Assembly: GCA_900554935.1 (NCBI GenBank)
Contig: USJF01000037.1
Coordinates: 1-10,625, forward strand
Direction of reading: 5' to 3'
Origin: an uncultured Porphyromonas sp.
GTDB lineage: Bacteria > Bacteroidota > Bacteroidia > Bacteroidales > Porphyromonadaceae
Length of the DNA stretch: 10,625 nt
Of the stretch, positions 1-5,078 are shown piece by piece. Numbering within the stretch: the stretch's first letter is position 1; every line of letters begins with the position of its first letter. The position numbers and the translations under genes were made by a program. The notes under the pieces were generated by a model. It had not been told where the DNA came from. It searched no databases and saw nothing but the letters and a program-made list of their open reading frames with translations.

Positions 1-102
1 GACCGAAGCCGAATCCCGAAAGCAACACAGCGATTCGCCTTTATGCAACAGTCTCCTAATATTTCCTCGTATATCCCGCTATCTCTGCGCTTGGAGGAAT
101 AA
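1..102 (+). other. possible C-terminal end of an upstream gene (unresolved)
   Basis: Frame 1 is open from the left edge to a TAA at 100-102 and would give 33 residues ending in SLRLEE. Frame 3 is also open, to a TAA at 57-59, and frame 2 stays open beyond 164, so the reading frame cannot be decided from this fragment. I recognise no family in any of the three. The frame-1 end would leave about 60 noncoding bases before the next gene, which is plausible spacing. This is a guess that some gene enters from the left, not an identification. Confidence 0.2.
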
Positions 103-124
103 TGAAAGAGCCTGCTTACTTTTG
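91..124 (+). promoter_or_regulatory. candidate Bacteroidota promoter for the HTH gene pair
   Basis: TACTTTTG at 117-124 matches the Bacteroidota -7 box TAnnTTTG exactly. A TTG at 91-93 could serve as the -33 element, but the spacer is 23 bases, longer than the usual 19-21. Transcription would start near 131 and leave a leader of about 35 bases before the ATG at 165. TTACTTT at 116-122 and AAAGTAA at 131-137 also form a 7-bp inverted repeat over the box and start site, which could be an operator or a leader hairpin. Confidence 0.42.
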
Positions 125-164
125 CGTCAGAAAGTAATAACAACGCAAATAACACAACAACAAA

Positions 165-443
165 ATGAGATTTACAGCCATTGACACCTCCGCTTGGGAG
201 GAACTGAAAGAGTGCATCGAGGAGCTGACAAAGAGTTTCAATGAACATTTTGCACCACCAGCCCAATTCCCTGACTTACTACACAATGGGGATGTATGCC
301 GAATACTGAACATCAGTAAGCGAACATTGCAGCACTATCGAGACTCGTCCGTGCTGCCCTTTATCCAAATCGGACATAAGTGCTATTACAAGCGAGAGGA
401 TGTGGAAGCTCTCCTCGCTAACTCTAACACTCGTAAAGGTTAA
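165..443 (+). CDS. small helix-turn-helix DNA-binding protein (excisionase/MerR-type fold)
   Basis: This 92-residue protein has an N-terminal helical part (about 1-36) and a winged helix-turn-helix of the HTH_17/excisionase type at about 39-85. The domain is recognisable from NGDVCRILNISKRTLQHYRD, followed by a hydrophobic wing (LPFIQIGHKCYY) and the closing helix REDVEALL. This family is common in Bacteroidota, often as two adjacent genes and often near mobile or recently acquired DNA, where it acts as an accessory recombination factor or small transcription regulator. No recombinase, relaxase or transposase is visible nearby, so a mobile-element role is inference only. It lies 5 bases upstream of a second gene with the same fold and is probably co-transcribed with it. 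The ATG at 165 is the only start that keeps the N-terminal helix. I see no clear ribosome binding site, which is usual in this phylum. Confidence 0.85.
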   Translation: MRFTAIDTSAWEELKECIEELTKSFNEHFAPPAQFPDLLHNGDVCRILNISKRTLQHYRDSSVLPFIQIGHKCYYKREDVEALLANSNTRKG

Positions 444-448
444 CGACT

Positions 449-751
449 ATGGAGTACGAAACTATCAATAAAGAAACACCAGAGATGAAGCAACTCATCT
501 CTGGCATTAAAGGCTTGACGAATCGAGTGAGAAGCATCGCTCAAACTCATCGTCCTCTTTTTGAAGGTGAAATCTACCTCACAGGACGGGAGGTTTGCGA
601 GAGACTGTTCCTTTCCCCTCGCACCCTGCAAGACTATCGGGATAAGGGCATTATCCCTTACACCCAAATCGCAGGGAAAATCCTCTACCGGCTCTCAGAC
701 ATAAACAGAATACTGAGTGAGAACTATGTCAACAGAAACCTTCATCGGTAA
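449..751 (+). CDS. second helix-turn-helix DNA-binding protein, paralogue of the preceding gene
   Basis: This 100-residue protein has a polar helical N-terminus (1-40) followed by the same excisionase/MerR-type domain at about 43-90. The recognition-helix region is LTGREVCERLFLSPRTLQDY, the wing is IIPYTQIAGKILY and the last helix is LSDINRIL. Compared with the upstream neighbour, VCxxLxxSxRTLQxYRD, the P(F/Y)xQI wing and the Y-x-x-x-D-(I/V) end are shared, so the two genes look like diverged tandem duplicates. They could bind related sites, possibly as a heterodimer. They are separated by only 5 bases and so are likely one transcript, which would end at the hairpin at 842-862. The target and function are unknown. 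Confidence 0.85.
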   Translation: MEYETINKETPEMKQLISGIKGLTNRVRSIAQTHRPLFEGEIYLTGREVCERLFLSPRTLQDYRDKGIIPYTQIAGKILYRLSDINRILSENYVNRNLHR

Positions 752-780
752 TGATGTAGGTCTTTGTTTTTATCCATTGT

Positions 781-817
781 TTTGGTCAGAGTATCGCAAA
801 AAAAAACTCTATCTTTG
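781..817 (+). promoter_or_regulatory. candidate promoter upstream of the MORN/LemA/DUF3137/DUF1266 cassette
   Basis: TATCTTTG at 810-817 matches the TAnnTTTG -7 box exactly, and a TTTG sits at 781-784. The spacer between them is 25 bases, longer than the 19-21 usually seen, so the -33 element is weak. A run of nine A residues (798-806) fills part of the spacer. If used, transcription would start near 824 and run through the hairpin at 842-862 into a leader of about 175 bases before the ATG at 1002. Confidence 0.38.
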
Positions 818-841
818 CCATTGAGTATCTGTGTATGCTCT

Positions 842-869
842 TGCCTCTTGATAAAAGAGGCAGGATATT
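842..869 (+). terminator. probable Rho-independent terminator after the HTH gene pair
   Basis: TGCCTCTT (842-849) and AAGAGGCA (855-862) form a perfect 8-bp stem with a 5-base GATAA loop. The downstream bases (GGATATTTTCTTATA) are T-rich but not a clean run. It lies about 90 bases after the second HTH stop codon. It could instead be an attenuator in the leader of the next gene if the box at 810-817 is the active promoter. Confidence 0.45.
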
Positions 870-970
870 TTCTTATATGCCCGAGAGCAGAGAAACTTAA
901 AGCAACAAAGGACAAAGGAAGCGAAGCACATAGTTTCACGTTTATTAAACAGGCAATGAAGTAAAAGTAA

Positions 971-986
971 CCAATTAAATAATTGG
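971..986 (+). promoter_or_regulatory. small AT-rich hairpin just upstream of the MORN-repeat gene start
   Basis: CCAATT (971-976) and AATTGG (981-986) form a 6-bp stem with an AAAT loop, ending 15 bases before the ATG at 1002. In RNA it would lie just upstream of the region a ribosome contacts, and in DNA it is a short operator-like dyad. Either role is unproven. Apart from this and the two elements above, I see nothing else in the 250-base gap 752-1001. Confidence 0.3.
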
Positions 987-1001
987 GCATTCTATTATAA
1001 T

Positions 1002-1733
1002 ATGAATCGATATATTCTCTTTTTCTTCTCGCTGTTGCTGAGCCTTTCGGTATCGGCTCAAAAGGTGATTCTAAGCGATGAACTCTTACCCCTATCGGGC
1101 GAAAACAATACGACAGTTTATTTCGAAAAGGACAGCCGAAAACCCTTGCAGGGAGAGTGGCGTATCAAGCGGGGGCTTGACGAAGAGACTATTTCCTTTT
1201 CTAACGGACTGATGGATGGCAAGTACCACCGCTATCGGGATGGTGTACTGAGAGAAACGGGAGCGTATGACCAGGGGAAAAGAAATGGGGTGTTCACGGA
1301 GTACTACCAAGACGGCAAAACTGCCAGCAAGATTACCCCTATGAAGAAGGGCAAAATCGATGGCTGTGTAAAAACCTATTTCAAAGACGGTCGTTTGGAT
1401 TTGGAGAAAGAATACCAGGAAAGTGTGGAAAACGGCTTTGAGAAGCGGTATGACAGCCAAAACGGTGCTCAAATACTTGAGACCCGTTGGGTGAATGGGA
1501 AGAAAGACGGGGTCGAGTGGAAACTCACGAAGCAGGGAGATGGCGTTGAAAGCAAAGTCACACGAACTTATCGCATGGGCGTGCTACATGGGGCGTACAA
1601 AGAAGAAGTTTTGCGCAACGGAAATCCGATTCTGGTTGTAGAGGGACAGTATGCCGATGGAGAACGTTCGGGGGTATGGAAAGAGTACGACGCCACTATG
1701 AAGACGACAAGATTACTAAGAATTAATCATTGA
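1002..1733 (+). CDS. exported MORN_2-repeat protein (YwqK-type 'antitoxin' family)
   Basis: This 243-residue protein begins with a signal peptide (NRYILFFFSLLLSLSVSAQ, likely cut after residue 19 or 20), so it should be secreted or periplasmic. The rest is a chain of short beta-hairpin repeats of the MORN_2 type. Visible units include SNGLMDGKYHRYRDGVLRE at 67-85, DQGKRNGVFTEYYQDGK at 90-106, KKGKIDGCVKTYFKDGRL at 115-132, a VNGKKDGVEWKL unit at 164-175 and YADGERSGVWKEYD at 217-230. Such proteins are often annotated as YwqK-family antitoxins, but that label rests on weak ground and I do not infer a toxin here. It starts a same-strand run with LemA 15 bases downstream. A scaffold or surface-binding role in the envelope is a reasonable inference. 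The start is fixed by the signal peptide. Confidence 0.83.
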   Translation: MNRYILFFFSLLLSLSVSAQKVILSDELLPLSGENNTTVYFEKDSRKPLQGEWRIKRGLDEETISFSNGLMDGKYHRYRDGVLRETGAYDQGKRNGVFTEYYQDGKTASKITPMKKGKIDGCVKTYFKDGRLDLEKEYQESVENGFEKRYDSQNGAQILETRWVNGKKDGVEWKLTKQGDGVESKVTRTYRMGVLHGAYKEEVLRNGNPILVVEGQYADGERSGVWKEYDATMKTTRLLRINH

Positions 1734-1748
1734 GACAAGCGAATTTGT

Positions 1749-2318
1749 ATGACTGCATCAATAATTGCCGGGAGTGTCCTTATCGCAATAGCTGTGCTTA
1801 TACTGATTTGGGGTATAATCACCTCTAATAATCTCATTGCCAAGAAAAACAGGGTGGAACAATGCCGGAGTGGCATTTGTGTGGCACTCAAGCAGAGAAA
1901 TGACCTTATACCCAATTTGGTGGCATCTCTTAAAGCGTATATGGGACACGAAAATGAAATCCTTACCCGCATAGCCGAACTAAGGTCTCGAGCAGACGGA
2001 GCCCCCGAAGCAGAACAAATCAAGGACGGGACAGAAATCTCCGCTCTTCTCAAACAAGTTAAGGCCGTTGTTGAGAGTAATCCGGATCTCAAAGCCAATG
2101 AGCAGTTTGTCTATCTCCAATATCAGATAACGGATATGGAGAACGAATTGCAGGCTATACGCCGAACTTATAACGCAACCGTAACGGATTACAACAATGC
2201 CGTAGAAATGTTCCCGTCTTCATACATCGCTTCAAGAAAACATCTTGGGAAAGAAGCATTGATACAAATTCCTGAAAGTGAGTTGGGAGACATTCATATC
2301 AAGGAGATTTTCGGATAA
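1749..2318 (+). CDS. lemA: LemA family membrane-anchored protein
   Basis: This 189-residue protein has one N-terminal membrane helix (about 4-26) and then the LemA helical-bundle domain. Recognisable family motifs are NRVEQCRSGICVALKQRNDL followed by IPNLVASLKAY (about 34-64), HENEILTRIAELRSRA (about 67-82), and the C-terminal block RRTYNATVTDYNNAVEMFPS (about 138-157). The length matches typical LemA proteins (about 180-200 aa). The C-terminal domain is expected outside the cytoplasm, but the biochemical role of LemA is not established. The stop codon is immediately followed by the start codon of the DUF3137 gene with no gap. LemA and DUF3137 genes are often found together in bacteria, so the products probably act jointly in the envelope. 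Confidence 0.92.
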   Translation: MTASIIAGSVLIAIAVLILIWGIITSNNLIAKKNRVEQCRSGICVALKQRNDLIPNLVASLKAYMGHENEILTRIAELRSRADGAPEAEQIKDGTEISALLKQVKAVVESNPDLKANEQFVYLQYQITDMENELQAIRRTYNATVTDYNNAVEMFPSSYIASRKHLGKEALIQIPESELGDIHIKEIFG

Positions 2319-3365
2319 ATGATGAAAGAAGACCACTTGATTGACTTCAAGATTGTCGCTCAACAAATGAGAGGGCAACTAACCCACATAGCTATGTGGC
2401 GTAAGATTGTTAGGCTTCTCATTTATTCCGTTTACCCTTTGGCTCTGCTTTGGCTTGCATTCACTATATTCGGAAGGTATATCGTCGATGCGGGCAATTA
2501 TGAAACCTCACAAATAACGGCAACGTATGTCGTCATATTCTTTGTCGCCTTTGTGGTCCTCAATACGCTGTTCTCTTTATGCCTAAATGTACTGAAGCAG
2601 AAAGAGGAAAAAGTAATGGGGCAAATTATCAACCAGCTATTTCCGGATGCAAATTATTCTCCGACAAAAGAAGTAAAGGTGTCCGATATTCGGGCAAGCA
2701 GACTATTCGGGACCCCAAATAGGTCGGAGGGTACTCTACAAGTGGCAAGTTACGGTGCATTGAGTTTCCCAACTCAGCATCAAGCATTGACAATAGCCGA
2801 TATAGGAGTAACCGCAACAAATGAACAGAATACTAAACCATGGAGATCCTTTAGGCTCCTCTATCGGGCGATTTTCAGTCCGATGTGGGGCGCACAAGTA
2901 GAGAGCACGATGTTCAGCTTTAGGGGAATGTTTGGTTACTGCCGTCTTCCAAGAACTTGCAGGGGATTTGTTATGCTGCTTCCCGACCATTTGGAGGATA
3001 AGTTGGGCTACTTCGCTCTGACGATACAAAAACTGAGGGAGAGACATAAAGCAAAGTTTGTTTATTTGGAAGACCCCGAGTTTGAACGTCTCTTTACCGT
3101 ATATGCCGATGACGAGGTAGAAGCCCGTATGATTTTGACCCCGGCAATGATGAAGAAACTTACCGCTCTTCGTTGTTCCTTTACTCATGACTTGATGCTC
3201 TCCTTTAGCGGAGATACATTTTATTATGCCTCCAATATGCCAAAAGGATTTCTTCGCCTTAGCGGGAAAACATCTTTAAACGAAGACCTATTGCTTGAAA
3301 TCTACCAAGAGATCGGGTTCTGTCTTTCTGTAGAAGAAATGATGGGGAAGCATGTGGATAAGTAG
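2319..3365 (+). CDS. DUF3137 family protein with two membrane helices
   Basis: This 348-residue protein has a short polar N-terminus, then two strong hydrophobic segments at about 31-51 and 67-91, and then a large soluble region. The latter carries the DUF3137 signature YLEDPEFERLFTVYADDEVE followed by ARMILTPAMM (about 250-278) and a following hydrophobic beta region (LSFSGDTFYYAS, about 290-303). The family function is unknown. Two ATG codons are adjacent (2319 and 2322); the first abuts the lemA TAA exactly, so translation is likely coupled by stop-restart. A membrane complex with LemA is inferred from the usual gene pairing. Confidence 0.88.
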   Translation: MMKEDHLIDFKIVAQQMRGQLTHIAMWRKIVRLLIYSVYPLALLWLAFTIFGRYIVDAGNYETSQITATYVVIFFVAFVVLNTLFSLCLNVLKQKEEKVMGQIINQLFPDANYSPTKEVKVSDIRASRLFGTPNRSEGTLQVASYGALSFPTQHQALTIADIGVTATNEQNTKPWRSFRLLYRAIFSPMWGAQVESTMFSFRGMFGYCRLPRTCRGFVMLLPDHLEDKLGYFALTIQKLRERHKAKFVYLEDPEFERLFTVYADDEVEARMILTPAMMKKLTALRCSFTHDLMLSFSGDTFYYASNMPKGFLRLSGKTSLNEDLLLEIYQEIGFCLSVEEMMGKHVDK

Positions 3366-3412
3366 GAAATATGATATAATAGACTTATGTTTAACTTTAG
3401 AATAATACTTGT

Positions 3413-4120
3413 ATGATCTGGAAAATCATCGTGGCAATAGTCGCTGTCTTGATTATTGCTTTTATCGTGTTTGAAATCGTGTCTCGGATCTTTGCTAAGA
3501 AAAACCTGAAAGCCTTTTTGGCTTCTCATCCTCAAACACCGCTCACCGAGGAAAAGAAAAGGTTACTGGTATTTGGAGCCATCTTGTCTTGTTATCGCAG
3601 TGAGGACATCCTTAGTATTATCACCGATGATAATATGAATGTATACAAGACCGGGCTTCAAAAACAATGGGGCATTAATGGTCGGGAAGATGCTCTAGAG
3701 ACGCTAAACGCTCTGCTTAATTTAGAGCAGAGTACGGAATTGGACGAAGTCCTTGCTCAAAGAGGTTCTTCCGAGGAACTTATTGAGCTGCAGACTTTGA
3801 TAGCAGACGGGCTAAAAACGGATTTGGCTCAAGTCCGGACCACAACCTCCACGTATGCTTGGGACGTATGCCGACTGGTGAGCTTGGCAAAATGGTGTTA
3901 TTGGTTGCAATACATCAGTGAAGCGGAAATGTGGAAGTACCTCAATGAAGGAGCGGTGAAAGCATCGTCATTAGGCAAAGACTGGAACGACTATACGGTC
4001 TCGTTCTTAATGGGCCGAGCCATTCACGGATTTGGTACAGAGGATATCATAGACGATTGTAAGGCTCTATATCATAGAGAGTCTGACACGGATGTGTATT
4101 CCAAATACAGCTTTAAATAA
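3413..4120 (+). CDS. DUF1266 family protein with N-terminal membrane anchor
   Basis: This 235-residue protein starts with one hydrophobic helix (about 2-26, IVAIVAVLIIAFIVFEIV) followed by positive residues. The positive-inside rule therefore suggests the bulk is cytoplasmic. The C-terminal part, about 147-220, matches DUF1266: AWDVCRLVSLAKWCYWLQYI, a SEAEMWKYL helix, and the later WNDYTVSFLMGRAIHG motif. DUF1266 proteins in other genomes often occur beside secretion or polymorphic-toxin genes, but their role is unknown. The gap from the DUF3137 gene is 47 bases with no clear terminator, so it may still belong to the same operon. The next gene is aroK after a 241-base structured gap. Confidence 0.82.
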   Translation: MIWKIIVAIVAVLIIAFIVFEIVSRIFAKKNLKAFLASHPQTPLTEEKKRLLVFGAILSCYRSEDILSIITDDNMNVYKTGLQKQWGINGREDALETLNALLNLEQSTELDEVLAQRGSSEELIELQTLIADGLKTDLAQVRTTTSTYAWDVCRLVSLAKWCYWLQYISEAEMWKYLNEGAVKASSLGKDWNDYTVSFLMGRAIHGFGTEDIIDDCKALYHRESDTDVYSKYSFK

Positions 4121-4159
4121 CTTTTCAAAGCTGACCGAGTCCTCTGTGCAAAGGTCTCA

Positions 4160-4239
4160 TAGATAGGTGTAAAACACCCTTGCGACCCCGGCCGAGGGGT
4201 CGGACAACCCTATCTAGGTCTGACCCCTCAGCCGAGGTC
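4160..4239. repeat. structured inverted-repeat cluster between DUF1266 gene and aroK
   Basis: Several nested pairings are visible. GACCCC (4184-4189) pairs with GGGGTC (4196-4201), extended by one C-G pair on the outside. GGTGT (4166-4170) pairs with ACACC (4174-4178). TAGATAGG (4160-4167) is the reverse complement of CCTATCTA (4209-4216). Finally, 4184-4201 and the reverse complement of 4222-4239 agree at 16 of 18 bases. These pairings compete with one another, so the element can fold in alternative ways. There is no coding potential. It could be a REP/MITE-like repeat, a terminator region for the upstream operon, or a structured leader for aroK. It is GC-rich compared with its surroundings. 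Confidence 0.6.
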
Positions 4240-4308
4240 CTTACTCCATTATCCTCAACAGCTTGTATATGATCATTCGTACAACATTTCTTCTAATGCG
4301 TAACGCCT

Positions 4309-4355
4309 GATCCTGGTGAAGCTTTCCCTTTGCCAGGGTCTATTATTATTATTAT
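4309..4355 (+). promoter_or_regulatory. hairpin followed by (TAT)5 tract just upstream of aroK
   Basis: GATCCTGG (4309-4316) pairs with CCAGGGTC (4333-4340) over 8 bp with one G-T wobble, enclosing a 16-base loop. It is directly followed by five TAT units (4341-4355) that end 6 bases before the ATG at 4362. The hairpin plus AT-rich tail resembles a weak terminator or a leader hairpin. The trinucleotide run could vary in length and so change spacing at the start. The rest of 4240-4308 shows nothing I can identify. Confidence 0.4.
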
Positions 4356-4361
4356 GTGACA

Positions 4362-4895
4362 ATGAAACCGATATTCATAGTAGGCTTCCCAGCAGTGGGA
4401 AAGAGCACTATAGGCCGTGAATTGGCAAGGCTCCTCCAGCTCCCCTTCGTAGATACCGACCTCTATATTGAGCAGAAGTACCACTCCTCCGTGAGCGATA
4501 TGATCAGTTGCTGTGGTTTGGAGAAGTTTCGGAAGCGGGAAAAGGTAATCCTCATTGAGCTCTCTCAGCTTCAGGATGTAGTGATTGCTACAGGCGGAGG
4601 GATGGCAAGCCACCACGATAATATCTCTACCATGAAGCAGCGTGGCACTGTGGTCTACCTCAAAGCTTCGCCCCAGCTATTGGCAGAGTGGCTCTACCTC
4701 TACCGCGAGAGCCGACCAGCGGTGGCACAGCTTGATAAAGAGGGGGTGAAGCAGTATGTCGAGGCAACCCTACCCCTACGCGTACCATTTTACGCACAGG
4801 CCGATATCACCATTGAGGTGACGGCTGAGGCGACCACTACCCACGTGGCGGAGCAGATCGTCCATCACCTGTCCCAGCTTCGCTCCACTATGTAA
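4362..4895 (+). CDS. aroK: shikimate kinase
   Basis: This enzyme phosphorylates shikimate to shikimate 3-phosphate with ATP in the chorismate (aromatic amino acid) pathway, in the cytoplasm. Counting from the ATG at 4362, the 177-residue protein has all the family marks. They are the P-loop GFPAVGKST (8-16), the shikimate/Mg-binding DTD (31-33), FRKRE with R57 and E60, the GGG loop (78-80), the lid arginine in RESRP (R118), and R140 before the PFYAQAD adenine-side motif. The length fits the family (about 170-180). The usual second glycine pair of the P-loop is replaced by Ala-Val, but the essential GxxxxGKS form remains. A GTG at 4356 would add two residues; the ATG is preferred because the protein then starts MKPIFIVGF, as is normal. 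It stands alone among unrelated genes and probably forms the chromosomal edge of the CRISPR locus. It converges with the tracrRNA gene. Confidence 0.93.
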   Translation: MKPIFIVGFPAVGKSTIGRELARLLQLPFVDTDLYIEQKYHSSVSDMISCCGLEKFRKREKVILIELSQLQDVVIATGGGMASHHDNISTMKQRGTVVYLKASPQLLAEWLYLYRESRPAVAQLDKEGVKQYVEATLPLRVPFYAQADITIEVTAEATTTHVAEQIVHHLSQLRSTM

Positions 4896-4906
4896 GGAGT
4901 TTAAAT

Positions 4907-4933
4907 AAAAAAAGGCTCCACCGAAGTGGAGCC
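4907..4933 (-). terminator. Rho-independent terminator of the tracrRNA
   Basis: GGCTCCAC (4914-4921) and GTGGAGCC (4926-4933) form a perfect 8-bp GC-rich stem with a 4-base loop. Seven A residues at 4907-4913 on the plus strand become a T7 tail after the stem when read on the minus strand. On the plus strand the stem is followed by GTAATAACTT with no T run. The terminator therefore clearly serves a minus-strand transcript, not aroK. Confidence 0.92.
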
Positions 4934-4990
4934 GTAATAACTTCGGCATATAGCCTTGTTATGAAAAGATTACTTTAGGGAATAATCTTA
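4907..4990 (-). ncRNA. tracrRNA: tracrRNA of the type II-C CRISPR-Cas system
   Basis: Read on the minus strand, the region holds, in order, a 5' segment, an anti-repeat ending CTTTTCATAAC (about 4980-4958), the nexus AAGGCTATATGCCGAA (4957-4942), a short linker, and the terminator hairpin with its T7 tail. The nexus has the GGC/GCC mini-stem typical of tracrRNAs; from memory, the Streptococcus thermophilus CRISPR1 tracrRNA has nearly the same AAGGCTTCATGCCGAA. A Bacteroidota promoter lies just upstream at 4996-5027, which predicts an RNA of about 84 nt. The RNA pairs with the crRNA repeat and loads Cas9. The predicted repeat would begin GTTRTGAAAAGATTACTTTA or close to it; the GTTRTG start is usual for type II-C repeats in this phylum. 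The 5' segment AAGATTA can also pair with TAATCTT inside the anti-repeat. The exact 5' end is inferred. Confidence 0.9.
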
Positions 4991-4995
4991 TACCG

Positions 4996-5027
4996 CAAAT
5001 GTAGGAAATATATTTGAAGTGCCCAAA
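4996..5027 (-). promoter_or_regulatory. tracrRNA promoter
   Basis: On the minus strand, TTTG (5027-5024), a 20-base spacer and TACATTTG (5003-4996) match the Bacteroidota consensus TTTG-N19-21-TAnnTTTG in every fixed position. The start should fall near 4987-4992, just 5' of the anti-repeat. Its -33 element lies inside the spacer of the oppositely directed cas9 promoter, so the two polymerase footprints overlap. Confidence 0.85.
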
Positions 5028-5044
5028 TAATTGTCTTATATTTG
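5013..5044 (+). promoter_or_regulatory. cas9-cas1-cas2 operon promoter
   Basis: TTTG (5013-5016), a 20-base spacer and TATATTTG (5037-5044) fit the Bacteroidota promoter consensus exactly, with the same spacing as the tracrRNA promoter on the other strand. Transcription should start near 5050-5053, giving a leader of roughly 28 bases before the cas9 ATG. Because the two promoters are interleaved, they are unlikely to be occupied by polymerase at the same time. Confidence 0.85.
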
Positions 5045-5078
5045 TTTCATAAGTTATTCATCCTTAAAGTAATATATC

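Noticed and set aside
116..125. TTACTTTTGC resembles the CTnDOT-type attachment core GTAnnTTTGC (9 of 10).
   Set aside because: The core overlaps the common promoter box TAnnTTTG, so near-matches arise at ordinary promoters (a similar one occurs at 809-818). No integrase or second copy is visible.
724..822. Small open frame (about 32 codons) overlapping the end of the second HTH gene and running through the A9 tract.
   Set aside because: Overlaps a real gene in another frame, has no recognisable domain and ends within the promoter-like region.
742..990. 82-codon minus-strand open frame and 66-codon plus-strand open frame in the 752-1001 gap.
   Set aside because: They overlap each other, span the terminator-like hairpin and promoter-like box, and have no recognisable domain or plausible start context.
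1092..1472. 126-codon minus-strand open frame inside the MORN-repeat gene.
   Set aside because: Antisense shadow of a clear coding sequence with signal peptide and repeats; no recognisable domain.
2736..3188. 150-codon minus-strand open frame inside the DUF3137 gene.
   Set aside because: Antisense to a conserved family domain; its protein has no recognisable motif.
4293..4616. 107-codon minus-strand open frame across the aroK start.
   Set aside because: Overlaps the conserved P-loop region of aroK and begins in the coding strand's conserved segment; a shadow frame.
4914..4933. Hairpin after aroK taken as the aroK terminator.
   Set aside because: The plus strand has no T run after the stem, while the minus strand has T7, so it is assigned to the tracrRNA. 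It may still block read-through weakly from aroK.
4896..5078. Looked for CRISPR repeats or a degenerate repeat-spacer unit upstream of cas9.
   Set aside because: Only two related segments are present and they are inverted relative to each other, with promoters between them; this is a palindrome, not a repeat-spacer array.
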